From Ferruginibacter sp. (GTDB lineage: Bacteria > Bacteroidota > Bacteroidia > Chitinophagales > Chitinophagaceae): a stretch of DNA of 64,000 nucleotides. Shown piece after piece: positions 52,630 through 61,669 of this stretch. Location: the NCBI GenBank assembly GCA_013141115.1, contig JABFRP010000002.1, positions 407,648 to 471,647 of the forward strand, read 5' to 3'. Numbering within the stretch: position 1 is the stretch's first letter; each line of letters opens with the position of its first letter. The position numbers were made by a program, and so were the translations under genes. The notes under the pieces were generated by a model. That model saw only the letters and a program-made list of their open reading frames with translations. It was not told where the DNA came from and made no database searches.

Positions 52630-52980
52630 TCAAATTTTCTTTGCAGAAGTATGCCCATTCTTCAGCAACCATTGCAATACTTTGTCCCTGTTATCGCCCT
52701 GCACAATTATTTCACCATCTTATACAGCGCCACCTGTACCACAAAAGGCTTTTAGTTTTTTACCCAACTCTTCCATATCATCCTGCTTACCTGCAAACCC
52801 TGTTATTAAAGTAACCATTTTGCCTGCCCGCTGTTTTTTATCCAGCAATATTTTTAATTTTTGTTGTGCAGGCGGTAGGGTTTCCTGTTCGCTATTATCA
52901 TTTTCTTCCAGTTTAAAACCCGGATCGGTAGAATACACCAAACCTCCTAAAGAATTAAAATTGCTTTTCTTCTTGCTCAT
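52630..52980 (-). pseudogene. yciH: SUI1/eIF1-type translation factor gene with internal in-frame stop
   Basis: Translation from 52980 gives 86 residues ending KLKAFCGTGGAV at a TAA (52720-52722). The same frame continues DGEIIVQGDNRDKVLQWLLK then NGHTSAKKI to a TGA at 52630-52632, the normal C-terminal half of a SUI1 fold. The conserved sequence of the family is CGTGGxVKDGxI, so the TAA stands exactly where Lys (AAA) is expected. One T-to-A change restores a 115-residue SUI1 protein. As written the product lacks two conserved strands and should not fold. Bacterial YciH/SUI1 proteins resemble eIF1 and are thought to affect translation initiation. Confidence 0.85.
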
Positions 52981-52997
52981 ATCTTTTCAATAAAAAC

Positions 52998-53849
52998 TTA
53001 AATAATTTTTGCTTTTAAACTAAGGTCTACACTTTTTGCCTGGTGAATAACGGCGCCGCTGCTGATATAATCCACACCGGTTGCTGCATAGGCTTCTATA
53101 TTATCTAAATTAATACCGCCACTGGCTTCTGTTTCGTATTTGCCATTAATTAATTTCAATGCTTCGGTAATTAATGCCGGTGTAAAATTATCCAGCATTA
53201 TACGGTTTACCTTTCCTGTAGCCATTACTTTTTTTACATCTTCAATACTTCTTGTTTCTACTTCTATTTTTAAACCCGGCTTTTTTAGTTGTACATATTC
53301 ATAGGCTTTTTCAATTGCTTTTTCAATACCGCCACAATAATCAATGTGATTATCCTTAAGCATTATCATATCGTACAAACCAAAGCGATGATTAACACCA
53401 CCGCCAATTTTTACGGCTTCTTTTTCCAGCAGCCTGAAGTTGGGTGTGGTTTTACGGGTGTCTAACAATTGGGTTTTATATCCTTTTAATTTTTCGGTAT
53501 ACTGCTTGGTTAATGTAGCAATACCGCTCATGCGCTGCATACTGTTTAACACCAGTCTTTCGCATTGTAAAATGGTATGCACTTTTGCCTCTACATCAAA
53601 AGCAATTTCGCCAAATTGCATTACTTCGCCATCTTTTTTATAGGCCGTAAAAACAATATCCTGTTGCATATACCGGAATATTTTTTCTGCTACAGCAACA
53701 CCAGCTAAAATGCCATCCTGTTTAATTTTTAAAACAGCTTTACCTTTTGCATTGGCATCTATACAACTTAATGTGGAGTGGTCGCCATCGCCAATATCTT
53801 CCTGCAAGGCACTTTTTATCAGCAGGTCTAATTGTTCGTTATAATTCAT
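52998..53849 (-). CDS. nadC: Nicotinate-nucleotide pyrophosphorylase (quinolinate phosphoribosyltransferase)
   Basis: From MNYNEQLDLLIKSALQEDIG the protein has 283 residues; the ATG at 53921 would read through a terminator hairpin and is rejected. The quinolinate-binding DTRKTTPNFRLLEKEAVKIGGGVNHR segment (residues about 134-160; not quoted in full elsewhere) and SGGINLDNIEAYAATGVDYIS are typical. The enzyme turns quinolinate and PRPP into nicotinate mononucleotide for NAD. Its start is only 5 nt below a TAGCTTTG element. The DUF4783 gene lies just upstream on the same strand. Confidence 0.95.
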   Translation of the reverse strand: MNYNEQLDLLIKSALQEDIGDGDHSTLSCIDANAKGKAVLKIKQDGILAGVAVAEKIFRYMQQDIVFTAYKKDGEVMQFGEIAFDVEAKVHTILQCERLVLNSMQRMSGIATLTKQYTEKLKGYKTQLLDTRKTTPNFRLLEKEAVKIGGGVNHRFGLYDMIMLKDNHIDYCGGIEKAIEKAYEYVQLKKPGLKIEVETRSIEDVKKVMATGKVNRIMLDNFTPALITEALKLINGKYETEASGGINLDNIEAYAATGVDYISSGAVIHQAKSVDLSLKAKII

Positions 53850-53854
53850 ATTTA

Positions 53855-53862
53855 CAAAGCTA
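53855..53862 (-). promoter_or_regulatory. -7 element immediately before nadC
   Basis: Minus-strand TAGCTTTG is an exact TAnnTTTG match, with only TAAAT between it and the nadC ATG. Transcription from it would begin at or inside the start codon. Confidence 0.4.
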
Positions 53863-53879
53863 AGGAAGAACACAAAAAG

Positions 53880-53904
53880 AAAGCCCCGGAAAATCCGGGG
53901 CTTT
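53880..53904 (-). terminator. Intrinsic terminator after the DUF4783 gene
   Basis: An 11-bp stem (AAAGCCCCGGA / TCCGGGGCTTT) with a 3-nt loop is followed on the minus strand by CTTTTTG. It separates DUF4783 from nadC, so nadC needs its own promoter. Confidence 0.85.
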
Positions 53905-53924
53905 ACTATATGAGGTGTCAAACA

Positions 53925-54305
53925 TTACCTGTTTTCAAACTTTATTTCCTGCAAAACCTGCTTATCGCTTTTCTGTTTCATAAAAACGGTAGTTCTGAAC
54001 GAACCGTTTTTGGTAACCAAGGTACCTATACAATATTGAGATCCGGGATTTTCTCCTTTATGAATTACCTCAAATCCTTTTACACCGTTGGTGGCAAAAA
54101 AATCTTTCAATACAATTTCAGCCTGGTTTTTACTGTAATTATTGCTTTTATCCGGCATTGTTATTTCTACGGTATTATCAAAGTATTTTGCTATTTGTGC
54201 CGCATCGCCATTTTTCAATCCGGTTACCACATCATCAATACTTAAATACAAGGTAAAAGATGATAGGATAAATGTTGTAGCAAGAAGGGTAAAAAATCGT
54301 TTCAT
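53925..54305 (-). CDS. DUF4783 family exported protein
   Basis: The 126-residue protein starts with a signal-type segment (MKRFFTLLATTFILSSFTLYL) and has the NTF2-like DUF4783 pattern: IDDVVTGLKNGDAAQIAKYF, VEITMPDKSNNYSKNQAEIV, GSFRTTVFMKQKSDKQVL. The family has no established function. It is next to nadC, as in other genomes of the phylum. Confidence 0.85.
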   Translation of the reverse strand: MKRFFTLLATTFILSSFTLYLSIDDVVTGLKNGDAAQIAKYFDNTVEITMPDKSNNYSKNQAEIVLKDFFATNGVKGFEVIHKGENPGSQYCIGTLVTKNGSFRTTVFMKQKSDKQVLQEIKFENR

Positions 54306-54439
54306 TTCAGGAATTTTATTTTCTATAAATTTTGCTAAAACTATGCCAACCTGTGTTAAAATAGCAAACGCAAAGGATATTTTTTACTTATCTGATGTAA
54401 ATCAGGCTTAATTAGTTGCAAATATTTTAGTTTTACGCC

Positions 54440-55954
54440 ATGAAAAATAAGAAAGTTATACTAGTCATCATGGATGGATGGGGCCTGGGCAAAGTAAAAA
54501 GCAGCGATGCTATTCAGCACGCTAAAACACCATTTGTAAGTTCGTTGTACAGCAAATACCCTAATAGCACTTTAGTAACCTGCGGAGAAGATGTTGGTTT
54601 GCCAGAAGGGCAAATGGGCAACAGTGAAGTAGGTCATCTTAATTTGGGCGCCGGCCGCATTGTTTACCAGGAATTACAACGTATAAATGTGGCCATAAAA
54701 ACCGGCGAATTTGCCGGCAACCCTACATTGCTTGCTGCCATTGATTTTGCAAAACAAAACAATAAACCGCTGCACCTGATGGGCTTGGTAAGTGATGGCG
54801 GCGTGCATTCTCATACCAATCACCTTAAAGCATTAACTACGCTGTGTAAAGAAAATGGTTTACAAAACGTGTTGATACATGCGTTTACCGATGGCAGAGA
54901 CACAGATCCTAAAAGCGGGCTTGGTTTTTTAACCGATCTGCAAAACCACCTGAATAAATCTATCGGCAAAATTGCTACTGTAACCGGAAGGTATTATGCA
55001 ATGGATAGAGATAAAAGATGGGAAAGGGTAAAACTGGCGTATGATGCTCTAGTAAATGGTATTGGAGAAAAAACAGATAACTTATTGGATGCTGTAAAAA
55101 AATCTTACACAAATAATGTTACAGATGAGTTTATAAAACCGCTGATCAATTCTACTTTGGAGAACGGCAAAATACAGGATGGAGATGTGGTGATTTGTTT
55201 TAATTTTCGTACCGACCGTTGCAGGGAAATAACACAAGTACTTACGCAAACAGACTTCCCTGATTTTGGTATGAAAAAACTGAACCTGCATTATACTACG
55301 ATGACACAGTATGATGCTACTTATAAGAATGTGCATGTAGTTTTTGAAAATGACGACTTAAAAAATACTTTAGGCGAAATTTTAGAACAAAATAACAGAA
55401 CACAAATACGCATTGCTGAAACGGAAAAATACCCTCATGTGAGTTTCTTTTTTAGTGGTGGCAGAGAAAAAGAATTTGTGGGAGAAAGGCGTTTAATGGT
55501 GCAATCACCCAAAGTGGCCACTTACGATTTGCAACCTGAAATGAGCGCTTACGAAGTAGCGGATGCCATTGTAAAAGAAATAGAAAACGACCCTACTGAT
55601 TTTATTTGCTTAAACTTTGCTAACGCAGATATGGTAGGCCATACCGGTGTTTGGGAAGCAGTGATAAAAGCCGTGGAAACCGTTGATACCTGTGTGGAAA
55701 AAGTAGTTACCGCAGCATTAAAACAGGACTATGCCGTTTTTATTTTAGCCGACCATGGTAATGCCGATTATGAAATAAATGAAGATGGTACACCTAATAC
55801 TGCACACACTTTAAACCTGGTGCCGTTTTTTATTGTAGATAACAATTGGAAAGGAACCATTAAAAATGGTAAATTGGGCGATATTGCCCCTACCATTTTA
55901 ACAATGATGGGTATACCTCTGCCAAAAGAAATGAGTGGAAACATCTTGATTTAA
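54440..55954 (+). CDS. gpmI: 2,3-bisphosphoglycerate-independent phosphoglycerate mutase
   Basis: The 504-residue cytoplasmic glycolytic enzyme has the first metal aspartate D12 in MDGWGLG, the phosphoserine S62 in GQMGNSEVGHLNLGAGR and the second metal site ADHGNADYE near the C-terminus. It interconverts 3- and 2-phosphoglycerate. It heads a small plus-strand series that continues with a heme-binding-domain protein gene after 19 bp. Confidence 0.97.
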   Translation: MKNKKVILVIMDGWGLGKVKSSDAIQHAKTPFVSSLYSKYPNSTLVTCGEDVGLPEGQMGNSEVGHLNLGAGRIVYQELQRINVAIKTGEFAGNPTLLAAIDFAKQNNKPLHLMGLVSDGGVHSHTNHLKALTTLCKENGLQNVLIHAFTDGRDTDPKSGLGFLTDLQNHLNKSIGKIATVTGRYYAMDRDKRWERVKLAYDALVNGIGEKTDNLLDAVKKSYTNNVTDEFIKPLINSTLENGKIQDGDVVICFNFRTDRCREITQVLTQTDFPDFGMKKLNLHYTTMTQYDATYKNVHVVFENDDLKNTLGEILEQNNRTQIRIAETEKYPHVSFFFSGGREKEFVGERRLMVQSPKVATYDLQPEMSAYEVADAIVKEIENDPTDFICLNFANADMVGHTGVWEAVIKAVETVDTCVEKVVTAALKQDYAVFILADHGNADYEINEDGTPNTAHTLNLVPFFIVDNNWKGTIKNGKLGDIAPTILTMMGIPLPKEMSGNILI

Positions 55955-55973
55955 TCTTAAACAATAATCAACA

Positions 55974-56492
55974 ATGAAAAAGTTCTTTAAACGTTTTTTC
56001 TTGCTGCTGTTACTGGCATTTATAGCGATCCAGTTTTTCAGACCTGCTAAAAATAGAGCTGAAGGCATTAGTGCCAACGACATTACCAAAATATATGCCG
56101 TGCCGCAGGATGTACAAACTGTTCTTAAAACCAGTTGCTACGATTGCCATAGCAACAACACTAATTATCCCTGGTATAATAATATTCAGCCAGTAGCCTG
56201 GTGGTTAAAAAACCATGTGGATGAAGGAAAAAGAGAATTAAATTTTTCGGAGTTTGCGTCTTACCGTATTGGCAGGCAATATAAAAAATTAGAAGAAATT
56301 AATGAGCAGGTTAAAGAAGGAGAAATGCCGCTTGAATCGTACACACTAATACATGGTGATGCTAAATTAAATGAACAACAAAAGTTAAGTCTGGCTAGTT
56401 GGGTTAACACTTTAAGAGATAGTATAAAAGTACAATACCCTGAAGATAGTTTAAAACGTCCGCAAAGACCGCAACCAACTCCGGCAAAATAA
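55974..56492 (+). CDS. Exported heme-binding domain protein
   Basis: The 172-residue protein has a signal/anchor (KRFFLLLLLAFIAIQFF) and one CYDCH heme site (C55, C58, H59), followed by NNTNYPWYNNIQPVAWWL, characteristic of the Haem_bd (PF14376) family. One c-type heme in the periplasm is expected; partner unknown. Confidence 0.88.
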   Translation: MKKFFKRFFLLLLLAFIAIQFFRPAKNRAEGISANDITKIYAVPQDVQTVLKTSCYDCHSNNTNYPWYNNIQPVAWWLKNHVDEGKRELNFSEFASYRIGRQYKKLEEINEQVKEGEMPLESYTLIHGDAKLNEQQKLSLASWVNTLRDSIKVQYPEDSLKRPQRPQPTPAK

Positions 56493-56510
56493 TCAGGTTA
56501 AATTTGTTTA

Positions 56511-57017
56511 ATGTTGAAATCAAAAAAAATATTGGCGTTTGTATTGCTGCTTATTGTGGCAACGCCAATATTTTTTTTTACCGGCTTTTTAATCAAGCAA
56601 AAACTGATACAGCATGAAATGAAAGAAAAACTGGAGAGCAGTTTTTTGCAAACCATAATTGCGAATCAATCCGATATTAAATGGGTAAAAAAAAACAAAG
56701 AAGTTATTATTGGCGACAGATTTTTTGACGTTAAATCTTACACAATTGAAAACGATAAAATAATTTTAACCGGCCTATATGATGAGGCAGAAAAAAAATT
56801 GCAAAAAGATTTTGCAGGTATGCTGCATCAGAAAAAAAACGAAACTGCACCACTTGAACAGCTGATATTAAAATTTATTTTTACTACAGCAATTAAAAAA
56901 AATACAATTGCCCAGGACTTACCTTGTAATAATAAAATTAAAGTCATTTATCTTACCTACAATGAAGTTGCTGTTACACAATCACAGTCTGTAACCACTC
57001 CTCCTCCCAATATTTAG
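56511..57017 (+). CDS. Membrane-anchored hypothetical protein
   Basis: The 168-residue protein has one N-terminal membrane helix (about residues 8-28) and a Lys-rich remainder with a charged amphipathic region (DEAEKKLQKDFAGM). No motif recognised. It follows the heme-domain gene after 18 bp on the same strand and precedes the TonB-dependent receptor gene. Confidence 0.65.
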   Translation: MLKSKKILAFVLLLIVATPIFFFTGFLIKQKLIQHEMKEKLESSFLQTIIANQSDIKWVKKNKEVIIGDRFFDVKSYTIENDKIILTGLYDEAEKKLQKDFAGMLHQKKNETAPLEQLILKFIFTTAIKKNTIAQDLPCNNKIKVIYLTYNEVAVTQSQSVTTPPPNI

Positions 57018-57040
57018 TTTTATCGCATTTTATTTAAAGT

Positions 57041-57059
57041 CACTTATATTTTATAAGTG
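57041..57059. promoter_or_regulatory. Inverted repeat upstream of the TonB-dependent receptor gene
   Basis: CACTTAT / ATAAGTG is a perfect 7-bp inverted repeat with a 5-nt spacer, about 50 nt before the receptor ATG at 57110. No T-run follows, so an operator is more likely than a terminator. Confidence 0.35.
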
Positions 57060-57109
57060 CATTGCTGTTATGTATTAACAAGGCATTTCTATTGATCAAA
57101 ACTAAACTA

Positions 57110-59332
57110 ATGAAAAAAATATATTTACTTACCACTGCATTTTTAATGCTGCAGGGCTTGTATGCACAAAAAAGCAATCCTCCCGCTACAGATACCGCCA
57201 AAAAAACAATCGATCTGGAAGAGCTGATAATATCTGTAAACAAATGGGAACAAAAATTAAATGAAGTGCCTAACAAGATCACAAAAGTTACAAAAGCACA
57301 GATAATACATAATAATCCGCAAACTGCAGCCGACCTGTTGGCGCAAACCGGAACAGTTTTTATTCAAAAAAGTCAGCTAGGTGGTGGCAGCCCTATGATA
57401 AGAGGTTTTGCAACTAATCGTGTACTGCTGGTGGTTGACGGTGTAAGAATGAATAATGCTATTTACCGCAGTGGCAATCTTCAAAATATTATTAGTATAG
57501 ATGCATTAAGTACTCAAACCGCCGAAGTTATTTTTGGTCCGGGTTCATTAATTTATGGCAGCGACGCTATAGGAGGTGTAATGGATTTTCACACACTAGA
57601 CCCCCGGTTTTCAAAAGAAAAAAAAATGCTGCTAACCGGTAGTGCATTGGCAAGATATTCTACCGCCAATAAAGAAAACACTATTCATGCAGATATTAAT
57701 GCAGGATGGAAAAAATGGTCGGTGCTATCATCTGTTAGTTACAGCAAATTTGATGATTTAAAAATGGGTAAAAACGGTGGAACAGATAGTTACTTGCGGC
57801 CGGAATATGTACAGCGAATTAATGGTGTTGATAGTATTGTAAAAAACAGTAACCCAAGGGTACAACGTTTTAGCGGATACGATCAAATTAATTTTTTGCA
57901 AAAAATACGCTTTAAGCCAACCGAACATTTGGACATGCAATACAGTTTTACCTATGCCGGCACAAGTGATGCGCCCCGGTACGACAGGTTGATACAATAC
58001 AGGAGCGGAAAATTAAGGTTTGCAGAATGGAATTACGGTCCAATGCTTTGGAGAATGCATAACCTCCAAATATTGCACAATAAAAAGACTGCAATATATG
58101 ATGGCGTAAGGCTTACTGCTGCTTATCAGAATTACGATGAAAGCCGTATGGACAGAACCAGAGCAAATAATATCCGTAATACACAGTCGGAAAAAGTACA
58201 CGCAGTTAGTGTTAACATAGATGCGAATAAAAAAATTGGCAAGGGCGAACTATTTTACGGTGTTGAATATGTGTATAACAAAGTGGGCTCCTTTGGCAAT
58301 AAAACTAACATCGCCTCCAACATAATAACTCCTGCGGTAAGCCGCTATCCTGATGGAAGTACATGGAGCACTACAGGTGTATATGGCAGCTATAAAGTAA
58401 ATTTTACACCCAGGTTCACATTTACCACTGGCTTAAGATATAGCTACAACTCTCTAAACGCCACATTCGATACTACTTTTATTAAATTTCCTTATCAAAA
58501 AGCCGAAATAAAAGATGGTGCTTTTACGGGCAATATGGGATTGGTTTTTCGCCCCGAGGCAACCTGGCAACTTAATAGCAATATATCCACCGGCTACCGT
58601 ATGCCTAATGTGGATGACATTGGTAAATTTTTTGAAAGCGTACCAGGAAATGTAACTGTTCCCAACCCCGGATTAATACCAGAGTATGCCTGGAATTTTG
58701 AAGTGGGCATTGTAAAGAGTGTTATCCAAAAATTCCGCCTTGAGTTAAATGCTTTCCATACCATTTTAAATAAAGCTATTGTTCGTCGCCCTGCAACTTT
58801 TAACGGACAGGACAGTATCTTTTTTGATGGGGTAAACAGCAGGGTTGAAACCTTGCAAAACGTTGCAAAAGCTACTGTGTCCGGTTTTCAGGCCAGTGCA
58901 GCGTATTATTTTACAGAGCACCTATCTGTGCAAACACATGCTAACTGGATAACCGGTAAAGAAACAGATGATACTAAAAATGAGCAGGTTGCTTTGCGCC
59001 ATGCTCCGCCCTTTTATGGTAGCACTTTATTAAAATACCGCCATAAAAAACTTTATGTTGAAGTATCAGCGTACTATAACAGTACAATAAAAAACGAAGA
59101 CCTTGCTCCATCGGAGCAGGCAAAAACTGATATCTATGCTAAAGACAGTAATGGCAAACCTTACTCACCATCGTGGTTTACGCTTAATTGCAAAGCATCT
59201 TACCAACTTGCCAAACAACTGCTTGTAACCACAGGCTGGGAAAATATGACCAATAAAATGTACCGGCCCTATTCTTCCGGTATTGTGGCGGCAGGCAGCA
59301 ATCTCATCATTTCTTTAAGAGCAAACTGGTAG
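57110..59332 (+). CDS. TonB-dependent outer-membrane receptor
   Basis: From MKKIYLLTTAFLMLQGLYAQ the protein has 740 residues; an ATG at 57062 would precede the signal peptide by 16 residues. The plug domain carries AADLLAQTGTVFIQKSQLGG, RGFATNRVLLVVDGVRMNN and IEVIFGPGS-like VIFGPGSLIYGSDAIGG. A 22-strand-type barrel follows and ends in ISLRANW. The family (HemR/CirA-like) moves iron-heme or siderophore complexes; the substrate is inferred only weakly, helped by the heme-domain gene two genes upstream. Confidence 0.9.
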   Translation: MKKIYLLTTAFLMLQGLYAQKSNPPATDTAKKTIDLEELIISVNKWEQKLNEVPNKITKVTKAQIIHNNPQTAADLLAQTGTVFIQKSQLGGGSPMIRGFATNRVLLVVDGVRMNNAIYRSGNLQNIISIDALSTQTAEVIFGPGSLIYGSDAIGGVMDFHTLDPRFSKEKKMLLTGSALARYSTANKENTIHADINAGWKKWSVLSSVSYSKFDDLKMGKNGGTDSYLRPEYVQRINGVDSIVKNSNPRVQRFSGYDQINFLQKIRFKPTEHLDMQYSFTYAGTSDAPRYDRLIQYRSGKLRFAEWNYGPMLWRMHNLQILHNKKTAIYDGVRLTAAYQNYDESRMDRTRANNIRNTQSEKVHAVSVNIDANKKIGKGELFYGVEYVYNKVGSFGNKTNIASNIITPAVSRYPDGSTWSTTGVYGSYKVNFTPRFTFTTGLRYSYNSLNATFDTTFIKFPYQKAEIKDGAFTGNMGLVFRPEATWQLNSNISTGYRMPNVDDIGKFFESVPGNVTVPNPGLIPEYAWNFEVGIVKSVIQKFRLELNAFHTILNKAIVRRPATFNGQDSIFFDGVNSRVETLQNVAKATVSGFQASAAYYFTEHLSVQTHANWITGKETDDTKNEQVALRHAPPFYGSTLLKYRHKKLYVEVSAYYNSTIKNEDLAPSEQAKTDIYAKDSNGKPYSPSWFTLNCKASYQLAKQLLVTTGWENMTNKMYRPYSSGIVAAGSNLIISLRANW

Positions 59333-59357
59333 CTAATCATCTTTTTATATTACTACA

Positions 59358-59393
59358 AACGGCCAAATGTTAAATTTTTTGGCCGTTTTTTTT
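59358..59393 (+). terminator. Intrinsic terminator after the TonB-dependent receptor gene
   Basis: AACGGCCAAA pairs with TTTGGCCGTT, followed by a run of eight T residues. Confidence 0.85.
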
Positions 59394-59453
59394 ATGCAGC
59401 ATTTTAACAAATGATTTTGTCTATATTTATGGGATAAACCTAAAGCACTAAAT

Positions 59454-60035
59454 ATGACGGAAGAGCTAATGCTAGCTGGATGTCTTAAAAATAATGCCTC
59501 TGCGCAAGAGGCTTTGTATGGCCGGTTCAGCCCAAGAATGCTTGGCGTTTGTTACCGCTTTGCAAAAAACAGGGAAGACGCTGAGGATATGCTGCAGGAA
59601 GGTTTTATAAAAGTATTTACTCAAATGCATCAATACAGAAATGAAGGTGCTTTGGAAGGTTGGATAAGAAGAATAATTGTACATACTTGTATCAATAACC
59701 TGAAAAAAAATAAAAAGTTCTCTGACAGTTTAGATATAATTCATGCCAATAGTGTGCATATTAATGAGGAGATGATACCTTCTATTATGCAGGCCAAACA
59801 AGTGGTAGAATGTATAAGAATGTTGCCATTGGGTTACCGCACTGTACTTAACCTTTATGCTATTGAAGGATTTCCGCATAAAGAGATTGCCGGTATGCTG
59901 GATATTGAAGAAAGCACAAGCCGCAGCCAGTATACCAGGGCAAAAGCAATGCTTGAAGAAATATTGATAAGAAAAAAAATTATTCAAAAACCAAAAGAAA
60001 GAACAAGGCTTATAGCTTTGGGCGGACAAGGATAA
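59454..60035 (+). CDS. ECF-type RNA polymerase sigma factor
   Basis: The 193-residue protein has sigma region 2 (YRFAKNREDAEDMLQEGFIKVF) and region 4 (LPLGYRTVLNLYAIEGFPHKEIAGML, positions about 120-150) with the basic tail of the recognition helix. It follows a terminator and is separated by 56 bp from the membrane-anchored barrel protein, which replaces a normal anti-sigma gene. Confidence 0.92.
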   Translation: MTEELMLAGCLKNNASAQEALYGRFSPRMLGVCYRFAKNREDAEDMLQEGFIKVFTQMHQYRNEGALEGWIRRIIVHTCINNLKKNKKFSDSLDIIHANSVHINEEMIPSIMQAKQVVECIRMLPLGYRTVLNLYAIEGFPHKEIAGMLDIEESTSRSQYTRAKAMLEEILIRKKIIQKPKERTRLIALGGQG

Positions 60036-60091
60036 ATTATAGGTTGAAAATAATAGGTGAGTTACCAATTACTATTAGCTTTTTGTGAAAG

Positions 60092-61639
60092 ATGGAAAGA
60101 AAATTTTACACAGACAATTTTGAGCAACTGTTAAAGGAGAAGTCAGACGAATTCAGGATGTATCCTTCTAAACGGGTTTGGCACAGCATTTACAACGATT
60201 TGCACCCGGGGCGTAAATGGCCATCCATTGCTGCAAGCATGCTTTTAATTATAGCATTGTTACTTATTGGTTACTGGAACAATGATGTTAGCAAACCTTC
60301 ATCTACCCCAACCACAGTTATAGCTACTCAAAAAAACATCAAAAACGGCAGCGCTATTTCACAAGCTGATGCTGCAAGAAATATTGCAGAAGAAGAGACA
60401 TTAAAGCAATCTACTGTTGCAAATTCTTTTAAATCTTTACAGCAAGAAAGCACTACTTCTCAAAATACTCCTCCACTTGTAAATACAACCCATTCAAAAA
60501 AACTAATTCGTATTGGTGCAGCTACAGCACCACAAAGCCAGTTTGATAAAAACGAAGTGAATACTGCTAAAGAAGTTGCAGCCTTATCAGAAAATATAGC
60601 CAAAGCAATTGTAAATGCTGCAATTAATTCAGCACCTAAAAATGAAGCACAAGATTTAGCAGCAACCTCTAATAAAGATGAAGTTATCAGTACAATTACT
60701 GCTGAGCCCTTACCTGTTAATGCTAACCAAAATATCACTACTATTATAACTATTGATATAACTGCCAATACAACAAGTACCAATAAAGATTCAGAATCAG
60801 CAGTAAAAACAAATGCTTCTGCTGATAAAAAAATTATGTCAACTGAGGATAAATCATGGATAGAGGATTATGCATTTCATAATAAATCCAAGCGAAAAAA
60901 ATGGCAGGATCGCACTGCGTTAGAATTTTATATAACACCTAATATTGGATATCGTAAATTAAGTAACGATGCCAAATACAACCTTGCAGCTACTTCATCT
61001 TCTTTCACATCAAATGCTGGCGGTGGAGATGCTAATAAATCTGTAAGTCAGGATCCCGGCCTTGGCCTTGAAACAGGTATGGGAATTACTTATTCCATCG
61101 CTAAAAACATACGTGTTAAGGCTGGTGTACAGGCAAACTATACTAATTATGGCGTAAATGCAAGCGAAACTAATCACCCAATATTAACCACTTTAATGTT
61201 TACCGATCCAACTTTAGGTTTTCCTTATATGCAGTCAAGCTCTTCCACGCTTGCAAATGCAACAGGATCGGAGCCTGCTAAAGTGCACAATAAAACATAT
61301 CAGCTTTCCATACCACTTGGGGTTTCTTTAAAATTGTTTGGAAACAATAAATTAGAATGGTATGCCGGAGCAACAATACAACCTACTTTTGTATTTGGAG
61401 GTAAGGCTTATTTAATATCGGCTGACAGAAAAAATTATGTATCTGTGCCTGATCTCATTAGCAAATGGAATATAAATACCGGCATTGAAAGCTATATTAA
61501 TTACAAGCTTAACGGTATTACTTTGCAAGTAGGTCCTCAGTTCCGTTACCAATTATTTTCTACCTACGATAAAAAATATACTGTTAACGAAAACCTGTAT
61601 AACGTGGGCATTAAACTAGGCATTTTAAAGAATTTTTAA
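60092..61639 (+). CDS. Membrane-anchored protein with outer-membrane-barrel-like C-terminus, next to sigma factor
   Basis: The 515-residue protein starts with about 42 cytoplasmic-type residues (FEQLLKEKSDEFRMYPSKRVW) that resemble the anti-sigma start of Bacteroidota proteins. A membrane helix (about 44-62) is followed by a long Asn/Thr/Ala/Lys-rich linker (about 70-260). A beta-rich C-terminal part (TPNIGYRKLSNDAKYN, GITYSIAKNIRVKAGVQANY, PQFRYQLFSTYDKKY) looks like an outer-membrane barrel or porin-like domain. One chain thus appears to reach from cytoplasm to outer membrane. I infer that it may sense surface conditions and hold the sigma factor, but this is not proved. Confidence 0.72.
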   Translation: MERKFYTDNFEQLLKEKSDEFRMYPSKRVWHSIYNDLHPGRKWPSIAASMLLIIALLLIGYWNNDVSKPSSTPTTVIATQKNIKNGSAISQADAARNIAEEETLKQSTVANSFKSLQQESTTSQNTPPLVNTTHSKKLIRIGAATAPQSQFDKNEVNTAKEVAALSENIAKAIVNAAINSAPKNEAQDLAATSNKDEVISTITAEPLPVNANQNITTIITIDITANTTSTNKDSESAVKTNASADKKIMSTEDKSWIEDYAFHNKSKRKKWQDRTALEFYITPNIGYRKLSNDAKYNLAATSSSFTSNAGGGDANKSVSQDPGLGLETGMGITYSIAKNIRVKAGVQANYTNYGVNASETNHPILTTLMFTDPTLGFPYMQSSSSTLANATGSEPAKVHNKTYQLSIPLGVSLKLFGNNKLEWYAGATIQPTFVFGGKAYLISADRKNYVSVPDLISKWNINTGIESYINYKLNGITLQVGPQFRYQLFSTYDKKYTVNENLYNVGIKLGILKNF

Positions 61640-61669
61640 TCTTAAATTCTCTTGCCGTTAAAATATTTT

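Noticed and set aside
32784..52722. TAA read as a sense codon in this organism
   Set aside because: TAA is the normal stop of many intact genes here, for example fumC, gldF and moxR, so the two internal TAA codons are local events.
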